Assembly: GCA_041730495.1 (NCBI GenBank)
Contig: JBGSBR010000017.1
Coordinates: 1-24,004 of the forward strand
Length of the DNA stretch: 24,004 bases
Direction: 5' to 3'
DNA from: JBGSBR01 sp041730495
GTDB lineage: Bacteria > Patescibacteriota > Microgenomatia > UBA1406 > GWC2-37-13
Shown: positions 1-6,869 of the stretch, piece after piece
How positions within the stretch are numbered: the stretch's first letter is position 1
Layout: every line of letters begins with the position of its first letter
Notes under the pieces: model-generated
Told to the model about the DNA's origin: nothing
The model's input: the letters and a program-made list of their open reading frames with translations, nothing else
Database searches by the model: none
Position numbers and translations under genes: made by a program

Positions 1-74
1 CAGGAGGAAAGGGACACGTAAGCGCGCAACGAATAGTGAGCACTTACGGGTAAAGCCGACTGACAGAATCTATT
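1..74 (+). repeat. 74-nt structured direct repeat, copy 1 (cut by window start)
   Basis: This copy matches 3160-3233 at 73 of 74 positions; the only difference is T at 34 against C at 3193. An internal inverted repeat CGTAAG (17-22) / CTTACG (43-48) would form a hairpin. The left half of the outer stem (TGTCAG in copy 2) is cut by the window edge, while the right half CTGACA is at 60-65. It lies just beyond the 3' end of the minus-strand tsaC-tsaE gene, antisense to it. I do not recognise it as a known RNA family. Confidence 0.85.
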
Positions 75-87
75 GCATAATGTACTG

Positions 88-1152
88 TTAATAACTTACT
101 TTAATTTCTCTCTCAGTTTCACTTGTATACTCAAAAGTAATATACGCAAGTAAACACTTACCTTTAAAACTTTCAATAATTTCTCCTGCTTTTTCGCCCC
201 ACTCTATCACCATAATAGATTTTTTATCAAGATAAGAATCCAACTCAAGATGGGTAAACTCTTCGATTTCTTGAATATTGTATAAATCTGCATGAACCAA
301 AAGTGGATATTGCTTATTTTGAGTTTCATATTCATAGTACATCACATATGTCGGAGAATCGATGTGCTCTATGCCAAGGTGCGCAGCTACACCTTTGGTG
401 AACTGTGTTTTACCAGCTCCCAGATCTCCTTGTAGTAACATAACAATCGGTTTTCCATTCGCCTGATTGATAAGATTATTAGTCAGGTAACGACCAAGTT
501 TGGATGTTTGTTCTGCAGTGGTCGATATGAAGGTTTCTTCATTTTTAAACAAAATATCACCCTTGCGGAGTATCTTAACCTCTGCTTGACTCAGATCAAT
601 GATAGTCGACGGTTTATTACGGGGCAGTTGCCCAGCATCTACGATCAGATCTATGAGCTCTTTTTTCTTTTCTGGGAGCTGATTCAATAGTGAAGTCACT
701 GAATAATGTGGATGCTTACCACCTAAGTTGGCAGAAGTTGCCGTAATAGGTTTTTCGAATTGTTTTACAAGCTTTTGCACTAGTTCGTAATCTGGGATTC
801 GAATACCCATGGTATTTTTCTCAGAATGAAGTTTAGGTGAAACTGTTTGTTTGGAAGGCAGCACAACTGTAAATGGTCCAGGTAGTATCTTTTGTAAAAC
901 TGAAGCATGATTTGTTGTTTCCACAATAGTCTCTGCCATCTGCATATCAGCTACAAAGACAGAAATAGCTTTACCAGGAGCTCGATTTTTAAAAGCAATT
1001 AGTTTCTCAACCGCTTGCTCATTAGTCGCATCCACGAGGAGTCCATAGACTGTGTCCGATGGAAAAACAACCAATCCACCATCTCTCAACACTGCAAGCG
1101 TTTGGTCGATGATCGATTGTTGATTGTCAGAAGTACTAACAGTAAGTAACAT
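88..1152 (-). CDS. TsaC-TsaE fusion, tRNA t6A37 biosynthesis
   Basis: The 354-residue protein joins two enzymes of the threonylcarbamoyladenosine pathway. Residues 1-205 are a Sua5/YciO/YrdC (TsaC) domain: FPSDTVYGL (30-38), basic residues K55, R57 and K61, PGPFT (91-95), SAN (140-142) and STIIDLS (182-188). In the family it makes threonylcarbamoyl-AMP from threonine, bicarbonate and ATP. Residues 208-350 are TsaE, the ATPase that drives the TsaB-TsaD transferase: Walker A GDLGAGKT (242-249), SPTY (266-269), HADLY (287-291) and EWGE (317-320). Both domains keep their key motifs, so both should be active. The product acts in the cytoplasm on ANN-decoding tRNAs. TsaB and TsaD are not in the window. 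The ATG at 1152 is preceded by TAATAT on the minus strand with an 8-nt gap. The gene diverges from ftsH. Confidence 0.93.
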   Translation of the reverse strand: MLLTVSTSDNQQSIIDQTLAVLRDGGLVVFPSDTVYGLLVDATNEQAVEKLIAFKNRAPGKAISVFVADMQMAETIVETTNHASVLQKILPGPFTVVLPSKQTVSPKLHSEKNTMGIRIPDYELVQKLVKQFEKPITATSANLGGKHPHYSVTSLLNQLPEKKKELIDLIVDAGQLPRNKPSTIIDLSQAEVKILRKGDILFKNEETFISTTAEQTSKLGRYLTNNLINQANGKPIVMLLQGDLGAGKTQFTKGVAAHLGIEHIDSPTYVMYYEYETQNKQYPLLVHADLYNIQEIEEFTHLELDSYLDKKSIMVIEWGEKAGEIIESFKGKCLLAYITFEYTSETEREIKVSY

Positions 1153-1160
1153 GTATCACG

Positions 1161-1166
1161 ATATTA
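1161..1166 (-). promoter_or_regulatory. Probable -10 box of tsaC-tsaE
   Basis: TAATAT on the minus strand lies 8 nt before the ATG at 1152. The spacing matches the other leaderless-type promoters here, but the box is less perfect. Confidence 0.4.
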
Positions 1167-1195
1167 ATTGTTATAACAAGGTAAATTATACTAAA

Positions 1196-1222
1196 TTAGC
1201 ACTCAAAAGGCTTGAGCGCTTT
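1196..1222. promoter_or_regulatory. CIRCE-like operator (HrcA site) upstream of ftsH
   Basis: The sequence reads TTAGCACTC, a 9-nt spacer, then GAGCGCTTT. The CIRCE consensus is TTAGCACTC-N9-GAGTGCTAA. The left arm matches at 9 of 9 positions, the spacer length is exact, and the right arm matches at 6 of 9. It ends 20 nt before the ftsH -10 box, so it covers or abuts the -35 region. It also lies 30 nt upstream of the tsaC-tsaE -10 box. In other bacteria HrcA represses chaperone genes from CIRCE; control of ftsH here is inference. Confidence 0.65.
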
Positions 1223-1242
1223 TCAAGATACAACCTTTCTGA

Positions 1243-1248
1243 TACAAT
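1243..1248 (+). promoter_or_regulatory. Probable -10 box of ftsH
   Basis: TACAAT lies 8 nt before the ATG at 1257. No Shine-Dalgarno sequence fits between them, so the mRNA is probably leaderless. There is no good -35 match; TTTTCA at 1220-1225 has the right distance. Confidence 0.6.
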
Positions 1249-1256
1249 GAACTCCT

Positions 1257-3155
1257 ATGGCAACCAATAAACCTAAAAAAGATACTAAAAAAAAGGGTAA
1301 TAAAATCATGAAAGAGTTTCAGATTCAGTTTGATGTGAAAACTATTTTCATCATACTTTTTGCTTCTTTTTTCATTTTCACGTTGCTCTCTCCATTGCTT
1401 CAAAACTCTACACCTGCTGATGCAAAAGAAAAAAATATCACTCAACTTGTAGCTGATATAAAAGCTAAAAAAGTAGATAAACTGATCGTCGAAGACAATA
1501 AAATCACCGCTGAATATAAGAATGATGAAACAACTGTAACTTATAAAGAAACCAATGATAGTGTCAGAGAAATCTTGCGTGATGCTGAGATCGATAATAA
1601 TGCTGTCCAGGTAGAAACCAAAGATACTCAAAGTTCTTCACAGATGTTGCAGTTCATTGGTAATGTGATTCCAGCCTTACTTTTCCTAGTTTTCTTTTTC
1701 TTTATCTTCCGCCAGGCTCGTGGTGCTCAAGATTCTGTGTTCTCATTCGGACAATCCAAAGCCAAACGTTTCAACAAAGATTTTTCCAAGATTACCTTCA
1801 AAGATGTGGCTGGTGTAGACGAAGCTAAAAAAGAACTTGAAGAGATTGTCGACTTCCTCAAAAACTCAGATAAATACAAAAAACTTGGCGCTCGCACTCC
1901 CAAGGGCGTAATGCTCGTCGGACCTGCAGGTACAGGTAAAACACTCCTCGCCAAAGCAGTAGCCGGTGAAGCTGGCGTACCGTTCTTCTCAATCGCCGGA
2001 TCAGAGTTTATGGAGATGCTCGTCGGTATCGGTGCTGCTCGTACTCGTGATCTCTTCGCCACAGCCAAGAAAAGTGCTCCAGCAATCATCTTCATCGATG
2101 AGATCGATGCAATCGGTCGTGCTCGTGCAAGTGGCATGATGCAAGCTCATGATGAACGCGAACAAACCTTGAATCAGATCTTAGTCGAGATGGACGGTTT
2201 CACACCGAATGAACAAGTCATCGTCATGGCAGCAACCAACCGTGGAGATCTTTTGGACTCTGCCCTTCTTCGTCCAGGTCGTTTCGATCGTCGTATCATG
2301 GTTGATTATCCAGATGTTGCAGGCCGTAAAGAAATTGTACAGATCCACTCACGCAATAAACCGATGGATGACACTGTGAACTGGGATCGTGTCGCCAAAC
2401 GAACAGTCGGATTCTCAGGTGCAGATATCGAAAACATGATGAACGAAGCTGCAATCAATGCCGCACGTCGTGAAGCTGAAAAAATCTCCATGGAAGATAT
2501 CGAAGAAGCCGCTACCAAAGTGAAACTTGGACCTGAAAAGAAACGTCTCCAAAGTGATTTCGATCGTAAGATTACTGCTTATCATGAAGCTGGACATGCT
2601 ATTCTCGCCCACTTCCAACCAAAAACTGATGATGTCCATCGTATCTCTATTGTCTCCCGTGGTATGGCTCTTGGCTATACCCTCATCCCTCCAGGTGGCG
2701 ATCGTTTACATGTCACCAAAACTGAGTTACTCGAGAGACTTGCCGTCATGATGGGTGGTCGCGCTGCCGAAGAAACCATCTTTAATGAAATCACAACAGG
2801 AGCTTCGAATGACTTCGATCAAGCGACACGTGTGGCTCGTAATATGGTCATGGACTATGGTATGAGTCCACTTGGACCTGTGAACTTCGGGCCGACCAAT
2901 GATGTCACAGACTGGGGTAAATCATACTGGCAAGAAAACAATGTCTCACAAGAGATGATGGCCAAGATCGATATCGAAACGAATAAAATTCTGACAGAAG
3001 CATATGACAAAGCCGTCAAAATCGTCAAAGCTCATCGTAAGGAACTTGATGCAGTAGCTGATGCACTGGTACTTCATGAAAATCTCGATCAAGATGAATT
3101 CGTGAAGCTCGTCGGAGACAAACCAAAAGAAAAAACTTCTAAAATTGCGAAATAG
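1257..3155 (+). CDS. ftsH: ATP-dependent zinc metalloprotease FtsH
   Basis: The 632-residue protein has the full membrane-bound AAA+ protease layout. A Lys-rich N-terminus is followed by TM1 (about 28-48), an extracytoplasmic domain (about 50-128), TM2 (about 131-152) and the AAA module with Walker A GPAGTGKT (222-229), Walker B FIDEID (279-284) and the second region of homology around ATNR (326-329). The M41 protease follows with HEAGH (443-447) and a likely third zinc ligand Asp519 in GASND. It degrades misfolded and regulatory membrane and cytosolic proteins. In the first pore loop the usual Phe of MFVG is Leu (MLVG, 254-257). The start is set by the -10 box 8 nt upstream; Met18 is an alternative. 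A CIRCE-like site precedes it, suggesting heat-shock control. The stop is TAG, 1-4 nt before the second 74-nt repeat. Confidence 0.97.
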   Translation: MATNKPKKDTKKKGNKIMKEFQIQFDVKTIFIILFASFFIFTLLSPLLQNSTPADAKEKNITQLVADIKAKKVDKLIVEDNKITAEYKNDETTVTYKETNDSVREILRDAEIDNNAVQVETKDTQSSSQMLQFIGNVIPALLFLVFFFFIFRQARGAQDSVFSFGQSKAKRFNKDFSKITFKDVAGVDEAKKELEEIVDFLKNSDKYKKLGARTPKGVMLVGPAGTGKTLLAKAVAGEAGVPFFSIAGSEFMEMLVGIGAARTRDLFATAKKSAPAIIFIDEIDAIGRARASGMMQAHDEREQTLNQILVEMDGFTPNEQVIVMAATNRGDLLDSALLRPGRFDRRIMVDYPDVAGRKEIVQIHSRNKPMDDTVNWDRVAKRTVGFSGADIENMMNEAAINAARREAEKISMEDIEEAATKVKLGPEKKRLQSDFDRKITAYHEAGHAILAHFQPKTDDVHRISIVSRGMALGYTLIPPGGDRLHVTKTELLERLAVMMGGRAAEETIFNEITTGASNDFDQATRVARNMVMDYGMSPLGPVNFGPTNDVTDWGKSYWQENNVSQEMMAKIDIETNKILTEAYDKAVKIVKAHRKELDAVADALVLHENLDQDEFVKLVGDKPKEKTSKIAK

Positions 3156-3156
3156 G

Positions 3157-3233
3157 TGTCAGGAGGAAAGGGACACGTAAGCGCGCAACGAACAGTGAGC
3201 ACTTACGGGTAAAGCCGACTGACAGAATCTATT
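3157..3233 (+). repeat. 74-nt structured direct repeat, copy 2
   Basis: The 3160-3233 part matches 1-74 with a single mismatch. Here the whole element is visible: outer inverted repeat TGTCAG (3157-3162) / CTGACA (3219-3224) and inner inverted repeat CGTAAG (3176-3181) / CTTACG (3202-3207), the latter extended inward by GC/GC after one mismatch. It starts 1 nt after the ftsH stop and ends 5 nt before the -10 box of the exonuclease gene, so it is outside the exonuclease transcript. It could be a MITE-like mobile repeat with 6-bp ends, a chromosomal site, or a small RNA. Confidence 0.85.
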
Positions 3234-3238
3234 TCGAC

Positions 3239-3244
3239 TATAAT
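3239..3244 (+). promoter_or_regulatory. -10 box of the 5'-3' exonuclease gene
   Basis: A perfect TATAAT lies 10 nt before the ATG at 3255, allowing a leader of only a few nucleotides. No Shine-Dalgarno sequence is present. Confidence 0.65.
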
Positions 3245-3254
3245 TGTTTTAACT

Positions 3255-4202
3255 ATGAAAAAACTACTTCTTATCGATGCATATGCCATGATTTATCGTG
3301 CATTTCATGCACTTCCTCCCATGAGTAACAAGGCAGGAGTGCCCACCAATGCGGTCTATGGCTTCTTCATGATTTTGCAGAAAACAATCACGCTTTTCCA
3401 GCCAAGTCATATTGTCGTTTGTTTCGATACTGCAGCACCGACATTTCGTAAAGAGCTCTACAAGGAATATCGTGCAACACGTAAAGAACCAGATCCAACC
3501 CTTATACCTCAGTTTGATTTAGTTGAAAAGCTTCTTGAAGCTTCAGGCATCAAATGTATCGGTATGCCAGGATACGAAGCTGATGATGTCATCGGCAGTG
3601 TCGCGACACAGTTTAGAAAAGATTTTGATTCAGTATTTATCCTCACTGGAGACAAAGATTTATTGCAACTTTCCGATAAAAAAACCAATGTTATTTTCCC
3701 TAAAAAAGGTGTCTCAGAGTTCACACTTTACACTCCTGAAGAGGTGAAAAATAAACTCGGGGTAGATCCTGGACATGTCGCCGATTACAAAGCACTCGCA
3801 GGCGATGCATCAGATAACTATAATACTGCGAAAGGTATCGGTCCAAAATCAGCTTTGGCTTTACTAGCTCAGTACCCAACTGTTGAAGAGTTGCTTGAGC
3901 ACACCGATGAGATCAAAAATGAGAAATGGAGAGCAATTTTAGTTGAATACAAAGATACGATTCTCCTTTTCAAAAAGCTTGCCACAATCGTCTGTGATCT
4001 TGAGATGAATGTCAAAGTGGATGATATGGAGTACACTGGCTTTGGTCCAAATCTTGAAAAAGAGCTTGATACCTTGCAGTTATATTCATTGAAAGCTAAA
4101 TTATTCTCACTTCCAGCTCCAGTCAAAGAAAAACCTGTCAAACCAGTGAAAAAAGTCGAAGAAAAAACTACCAAAGATCAGATGGATCTTTTTACAAACT
4201 AA
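3255..4202 (+). CDS. Stand-alone 5'-3' exonuclease (PolI N-terminal type) with beta-clamp motif
   Basis: The 315-residue protein matches the N-terminal 5'-3' exonuclease/flap endonuclease domain of DNA polymerase I and lacks the proofreading and polymerase domains. Metal-binding acidic clusters are visible: LLIDAY (5-10), VVCFDTAAPTFRKE (54-67), GYEADD (106-111), TGDKD (131-135) and GDASDN (183-188), followed by a helix-hairpin-helix at GIGPKSA (194-200). The expected job is removal of RNA primers and flaps during Okazaki fragment processing and repair. After the domain a Lys/Pro/Glu-rich linker (about 287-307) leads to QMDLF (309-313), a good match to the bacterial sliding-clamp binding pentapeptide. 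The linker plus motif suggests it is tethered to the clamp in place of being fused to a polymerase. The start follows from TATAAT 10 nt upstream. Confidence 0.93.
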   Translation: MKKLLLIDAYAMIYRAFHALPPMSNKAGVPTNAVYGFFMILQKTITLFQPSHIVVCFDTAAPTFRKELYKEYRATRKEPDPTLIPQFDLVEKLLEASGIKCIGMPGYEADDVIGSVATQFRKDFDSVFILTGDKDLLQLSDKKTNVIFPKKGVSEFTLYTPEEVKNKLGVDPGHVADYKALAGDASDNYNTAKGIGPKSALALLAQYPTVEELLEHTDEIKNEKWRAILVEYKDTILLFKKLATIVCDLEMNVKVDDMEYTGFGPNLEKELDTLQLYSLKAKLFSLPAPVKEKPVKPVKKVEEKTTKDQMDLFTN

Positions 4203-4205
4203 ATG

Positions 4206-4269
4206 GTTGAATTGTTAAATGGCTAAATTGCTAATCTAAAACAATTTAACAATGTAACAGTTTAGCAAT
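4206..4269 (+). repeat. Interleaved inverted repeats, possible pseudoknot
   Basis: Two inverted repeats alternate as A-B-A'-B'. A is ATTGTTAAAT (4211-4220) with A' ATTTAACAAT (4244-4253), and the pairing extends outward to 4206/4258 across one mismatch and a G-T pair. B is ATTGCTAA (4227-4234) with B' TTAGCAAT (4262-4269). The block fills the gap between the exonuclease stop and the next ATG at 4280. It could be a weak terminator, a protein site or an RNA pseudoknot. Confidence 0.55.
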
Positions 4270-4279
4270 AATTTAAGTT

Positions 4280-4666
4280 ATGGCACCAGATACACAGCAA
4301 AACATCTTGTATACCGGCTATTTTATCTTACTTCATAATGCAGAAGCCATTTTATATGCACTAGGTATTCTCTGCGCAACAATCTTTGCTTTTGCGAAGC
4401 CATCACGTACACGACTGCTGCTCATGTGGGGATTTATTATCTTATTATTTGCATTTGAGTACAACAAACACATCTTGCCACCACTTCAAGAACAAACCGT
4501 AAACTCGCTAGTCACCGTCCGAGAAAGTGCTCGAATAGAACGAGTAATCCATATTGTGCTTGCACGACTGATACCGCTTGGATTACCACTGCTGGGCTGG
4601 ATACTCGTAGTAATCGGTGTTTTTGGTGGTAAATTCAAGTCGAGAACCAAGGAAAAAGGAGTATAA
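4280..4666 (+). CDS. Small membrane protein of unknown function
   Basis: The 128-residue protein has three probable membrane segments, at about 22-39, 46-60 and 96-116, joined by short loops, and ends in a basic tail (GGKFKSRTKEKG). Between TM2 and TM3 is a hydrophilic stretch with Glu and Arg residues (about 70-90). I recognise no family. It sits on the same strand between the exonuclease and MazG-like genes, but the promoter of the MazG-like gene overlaps its last codons, so it need not be functionally linked to them. No Shine-Dalgarno sequence precedes the ATG; TAATTT 5 nt upstream is a weak -10 candidate. Confidence 0.7.
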   Translation: MAPDTQQNILYTGYFILLHNAEAILYALGILCATIFAFAKPSRTRLLLMWGFIILLFAFEYNKHILPPLQEQTVNSLVTVRESARIERVIHIVLARLIPLGLPLLGWILVVIGVFGGKFKSRTKEKGV

Positions 4667-4667
4667 T
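4662..4667 (+). promoter_or_regulatory. -10 box of the MazG-like gene, overlapping the upstream stop codon
   Basis: A perfect TATAAT covers the stop codon of the small membrane protein gene (4664-4666) and lies 9 nt before the ATG at 4677. It supports this ATG over an upstream non-ATG start in the same frame. Confidence 0.6.
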
Positions 4668-4676
4668 GAGCTCATC

Positions 4677-5012
4677 ATGGATATCAAATCTCTACAAGAA
4701 CAAACAGCTAATCTCCTCGACCCCAAAGATCGCAAAATTAATCTAAAAACTCCTGAAGAGTATGCTATTCTGGCAAAAACTGTGAAGCTCAATGAAGAAG
4801 TCGGTGAGCTATGTAATGATATCCTTTCGATCTTACAACTTCAGCGTAAATCTAAGCTAAGCCGATTCGAAAAGAAAAATATGTATCAAGAGTTTGCTGA
4901 CGTCATGATCGTACTCATGCAGCTTGCAAGCCTCGCGAATGTAGATATGGAACGCGCTGTCAAAGAAAAAATTGAAACTATTAAGACTAAATACGTACAC
5001 GATAAACATTAA
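4677..5012 (+). CDS. MazG-like nucleotide pyrophosphohydrolase
   Basis: The 111-residue all-helical protein carries the two-part metal-binding signature of the MazG/dUTPase-like all-alpha NTP pyrophosphohydrolases: NEEVGEL (about 39-45) and, 30 residues on, EFADVMIVL (about 71-79). The family hydrolyses (d)NTPs to the monophosphate and pyrophosphate, and its members are thought to clean the nucleotide pool. Which nucleotide is used cannot be read from the sequence. The length suits a single-domain member. The start is the ATG at 4677 because TATAAT ends 9 nt before it; the in-frame region upstream of that overlaps the membrane protein gene and has no ATG start. glmS follows after 25 nt. Confidence 0.85.
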   Translation: MDIKSLQEQTANLLDPKDRKINLKTPEEYAILAKTVKLNEEVGELCNDILSILQLQRKSKLSRFEKKNMYQEFADVMIVLMQLASLANVDMERAVKEKIETIKTKYVHDKH

Positions 5013-5037
5013 TTGTTATATATTTACCTAATTAACT

Positions 5038-6798
5038 ATGTGTGGAATATTTGCTTACTCTGGACCTAGAACTGATGCTGCTACTATGATCTTAGACGGA
5101 CTCAAATCCCTTGAGTATCGCGGTTATGATTCATGGGGTGTGACAGTCAAACAAAACAACGGAAAACTATTTACTGAAAAACATACTGGTAAAATTGGTG
5201 ACTCTACACTTCCACAGATGGAGTCCTCTATCGGCTTCGGGCACACTCGTTGGGCTACTCATGGTGGTGTAACAGAGGCCAATGCTCATCCACATGCAGA
5301 CTGGCACGGTGATATTGTAGTAGTACACAATGGTATCGTAGAAAACTTTGAACAACTCAAATCAAATTTGATTGATCAAGGTCATAAATTTTTGTCAGAA
5401 ACTGATACCGAAGTCATCGCACACTTAGCTGAAGAGCTGATGAAAACAGAAAAAGATTCGTTTAAAGTAGTTCAACAAGTGAAAGCAGCACTTCACGGCA
5501 TGAATGCAGTGATCATGTTTTTCCCAAAAGAAGATGCATTCTTTGTATTCAAAAATGGCTCACCTATCGTACTTGGTAAAGGTGAAAATGAACTGTTCCT
5601 CGCTTCGGATCCATCAGCTATCAGAGTCTATACAGCTGATGTTTATTTCCTTGAAGATGGTGAAATGCTTTCTCTTAAAGGTGTCGATGCTACACTCTTT
5701 GATGAAGATGGCAAGATTAAACAGATTGAGTATCAAAAACTCGCCTATGAAATCGAAGATGCTATGCTGGGAAACTATCCACACTTCATGCTCAAAGAAA
5801 TTAATGAACAACCAAAAGTATTACAGCAAATTATTGATACGCAAAAAGATATCATCCAGGATTGCGCAGATAAAATCACTGAAGCTTATGGCACCTATCT
5901 AGTCGGGTGCGGCACTGCTTCATATGCTTGTCTTGCCGGTACTTATCTCTTTTCCAAGATCGCGAAACGGCACGTAAATTTCGCTATTGGCTCAGAGTTT
6001 ACTTATCTGATCGATTTCATCAAAAAAGAATCACTGGTCATTGCTTTGTCTCAATCTGGTGAAACGATCGATATTATCTCAGCTATGAAAGAAGTCAAAG
6101 CCAAAGGTGCTCAACTGTCAGCTTTGACCAATGTACTTGGCTCTACTCTTTATCGCCTCGCAGATCATCGTATGTTACTACAAGCTGGACCTGAAAAAGC
6201 TGTTGCCTCAACCAAAGCCTACACAGCCAAAATTGCGTTCCTTTACCTGATCGCACATGCACTCGATAAGTCTTATGAAACAGGAGTAGCCAACCTCAGT
6301 AAAGCTATCTTAGAAGTACGTCGAATCGTCAAACAAGCTGCTGAGCTGCAAGAAATGGCCAAAAAAATTACAGCAAGCAATAATATTTTTGTCTTAGGTC
6401 GAGGTGTCTCCTATGCGGCAGCTCTTGAGTCTGCTTTGAAGATCAAAGAGGTTTCTTATATCCATGCTGAAGGATTTGCTGCTGGAGAGCTCAAACATGG
6501 TGTAATCGCTTTGATCGAAAAAGGAACACCAGTCATCATCTTCAATCCTGAAGACGAAACCTACGAAGATACACTTTCAGCTGCACATGAAGTAAAAGCT
6601 CGTGGAGCTTATGTGATCGGTATCTCAAGTCGTGAGAATGCTGTCTATGATCAGTTTATCAAAGTCGAAAACTGCAAAGATGCTACGATCATCCCCAATG
6701 TCGTCATCGCGCAACTGCTCGGCTACTATCTCGCGATAGAACGAGGACTTGATCCAGATAAGCCACGCAACTTAGCCAAGAGTGTAACGGTAAAATAA
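5038..6798 (+). CDS. glmS: Glutamine-fructose-6-phosphate aminotransferase (isomerizing)
   Basis: The 586-residue protein is a complete GlmS (E. coli 609). Cys2, exposed after Met removal, is the nucleophile of the glutaminase domain (about 1-220), with RGYDSWG (28-34), HTRWATHG (69-76) and HNGIVEN (97-103). A hinge HFMLKEINEQP (249-259) leads to two SIS sugar isomerase domains with VGCGTASYACLAG (289-301), SQSGETID (338-345) and the ending DKPRNLAKSVTVK (574-586). It makes glucosamine-6-phosphate, the first step to UDP-GlcNAc, peptidoglycan and surface glycans. No glmS ribozyme is visible in the 25-nt upstream gap, and no Shine-Dalgarno sequence. A composite palindrome follows the stop. Confidence 0.97.
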   Translation: MCGIFAYSGPRTDAATMILDGLKSLEYRGYDSWGVTVKQNNGKLFTEKHTGKIGDSTLPQMESSIGFGHTRWATHGGVTEANAHPHADWHGDIVVVHNGIVENFEQLKSNLIDQGHKFLSETDTEVIAHLAEELMKTEKDSFKVVQQVKAALHGMNAVIMFFPKEDAFFVFKNGSPIVLGKGENELFLASDPSAIRVYTADVYFLEDGEMLSLKGVDATLFDEDGKIKQIEYQKLAYEIEDAMLGNYPHFMLKEINEQPKVLQQIIDTQKDIIQDCADKITEAYGTYLVGCGTASYACLAGTYLFSKIAKRHVNFAIGSEFTYLIDFIKKESLVIALSQSGETIDIISAMKEVKAKGAQLSALTNVLGSTLYRLADHRMLLQAGPEKAVASTKAYTAKIAFLYLIAHALDKSYETGVANLSKAILEVRRIVKQAAELQEMAKKITASNNIFVLGRGVSYAAALESALKIKEVSYIHAEGFAAGELKHGVIALIEKGTPVIIFNPEDETYEDTLSAAHEVKARGAYVIGISSRENAVYDQFIKVENCKDATIIPNVVIAQLLGYYLAIERGLDPDKPRNLAKSVTVK

Positions 6799-6804
6799 TA
6801 CATC

Positions 6805-6864
6805 GTCATCCTCGGACTAGATCCGAGGATCCAGGCCTGGATTCCCGATCGAGTCGGGAATGAC
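6805..6864. repeat. Composite palindromic element between convergent genes, possible bidirectional terminator
   Basis: Three perfect palindromes are nested inside a short outer inverted repeat: outer GTCAT (6805-6809) / ATGAC (6860-6864); ATCCTCGGA (6808-6816) / TCCGAGGAT (6822-6830); the 14-bp palindrome ATCCAGGCCTGGAT (6829-6842); and ATTCCCGA (6841-6848) / TCGGGAAT (6854-6861). It fills nearly the whole gap between the glmS stop and the glycosyltransferase stop. There is no long T-run. The form resembles the dispersed GTCATTCCCG-type repeats of many bacterial genomes. Confidence 0.8.
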
Positions 6865-6869
6865 TTATC

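Noticed and set aside
508..690. Plus-strand open frame opposite tsaC-tsaE
   Set aside because: It lies inside the conserved coding region of the opposite strand and has no recognisable features.
1203..2751. Several open frames inside ftsH on both strands
   Set aside because: They are low-complexity translations of ftsH codons in other frames; ftsH has all family motifs over its whole length.
3157..3233. The 74-nt repeat as RNase P RNA, a tmRNA fragment or a riboswitch
   Set aside because: Short stretches such as GGAGGAAAG and GACAGAA recall RNase P, but the element is far too short and lacks the CCGGG pairing of P4. It also lies upstream of the next promoter, not in its leader.
1..3233. The repeat pair as a CRISPR array
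   Set aside because: There are only two copies, 3.1 kb apart, with genes between them.
4617..4676. Upstream extension of the MazG-like gene to a non-ATG start
   Set aside because: It overlaps the membrane protein gene, and the TATAAT at 4662-4667 would lie inside the coding region.
4666..4740. A 25-codon open frame starting with ATG behind AGGAG
   Set aside because: It overlaps the MazG-like gene in another frame, its ATG shares bases with the -10 box, and the peptide has no features.
5013..5037. A glmS ribozyme upstream of glmS
   Set aside because: The gap is only 25 nt, far too short for the ribozyme core.
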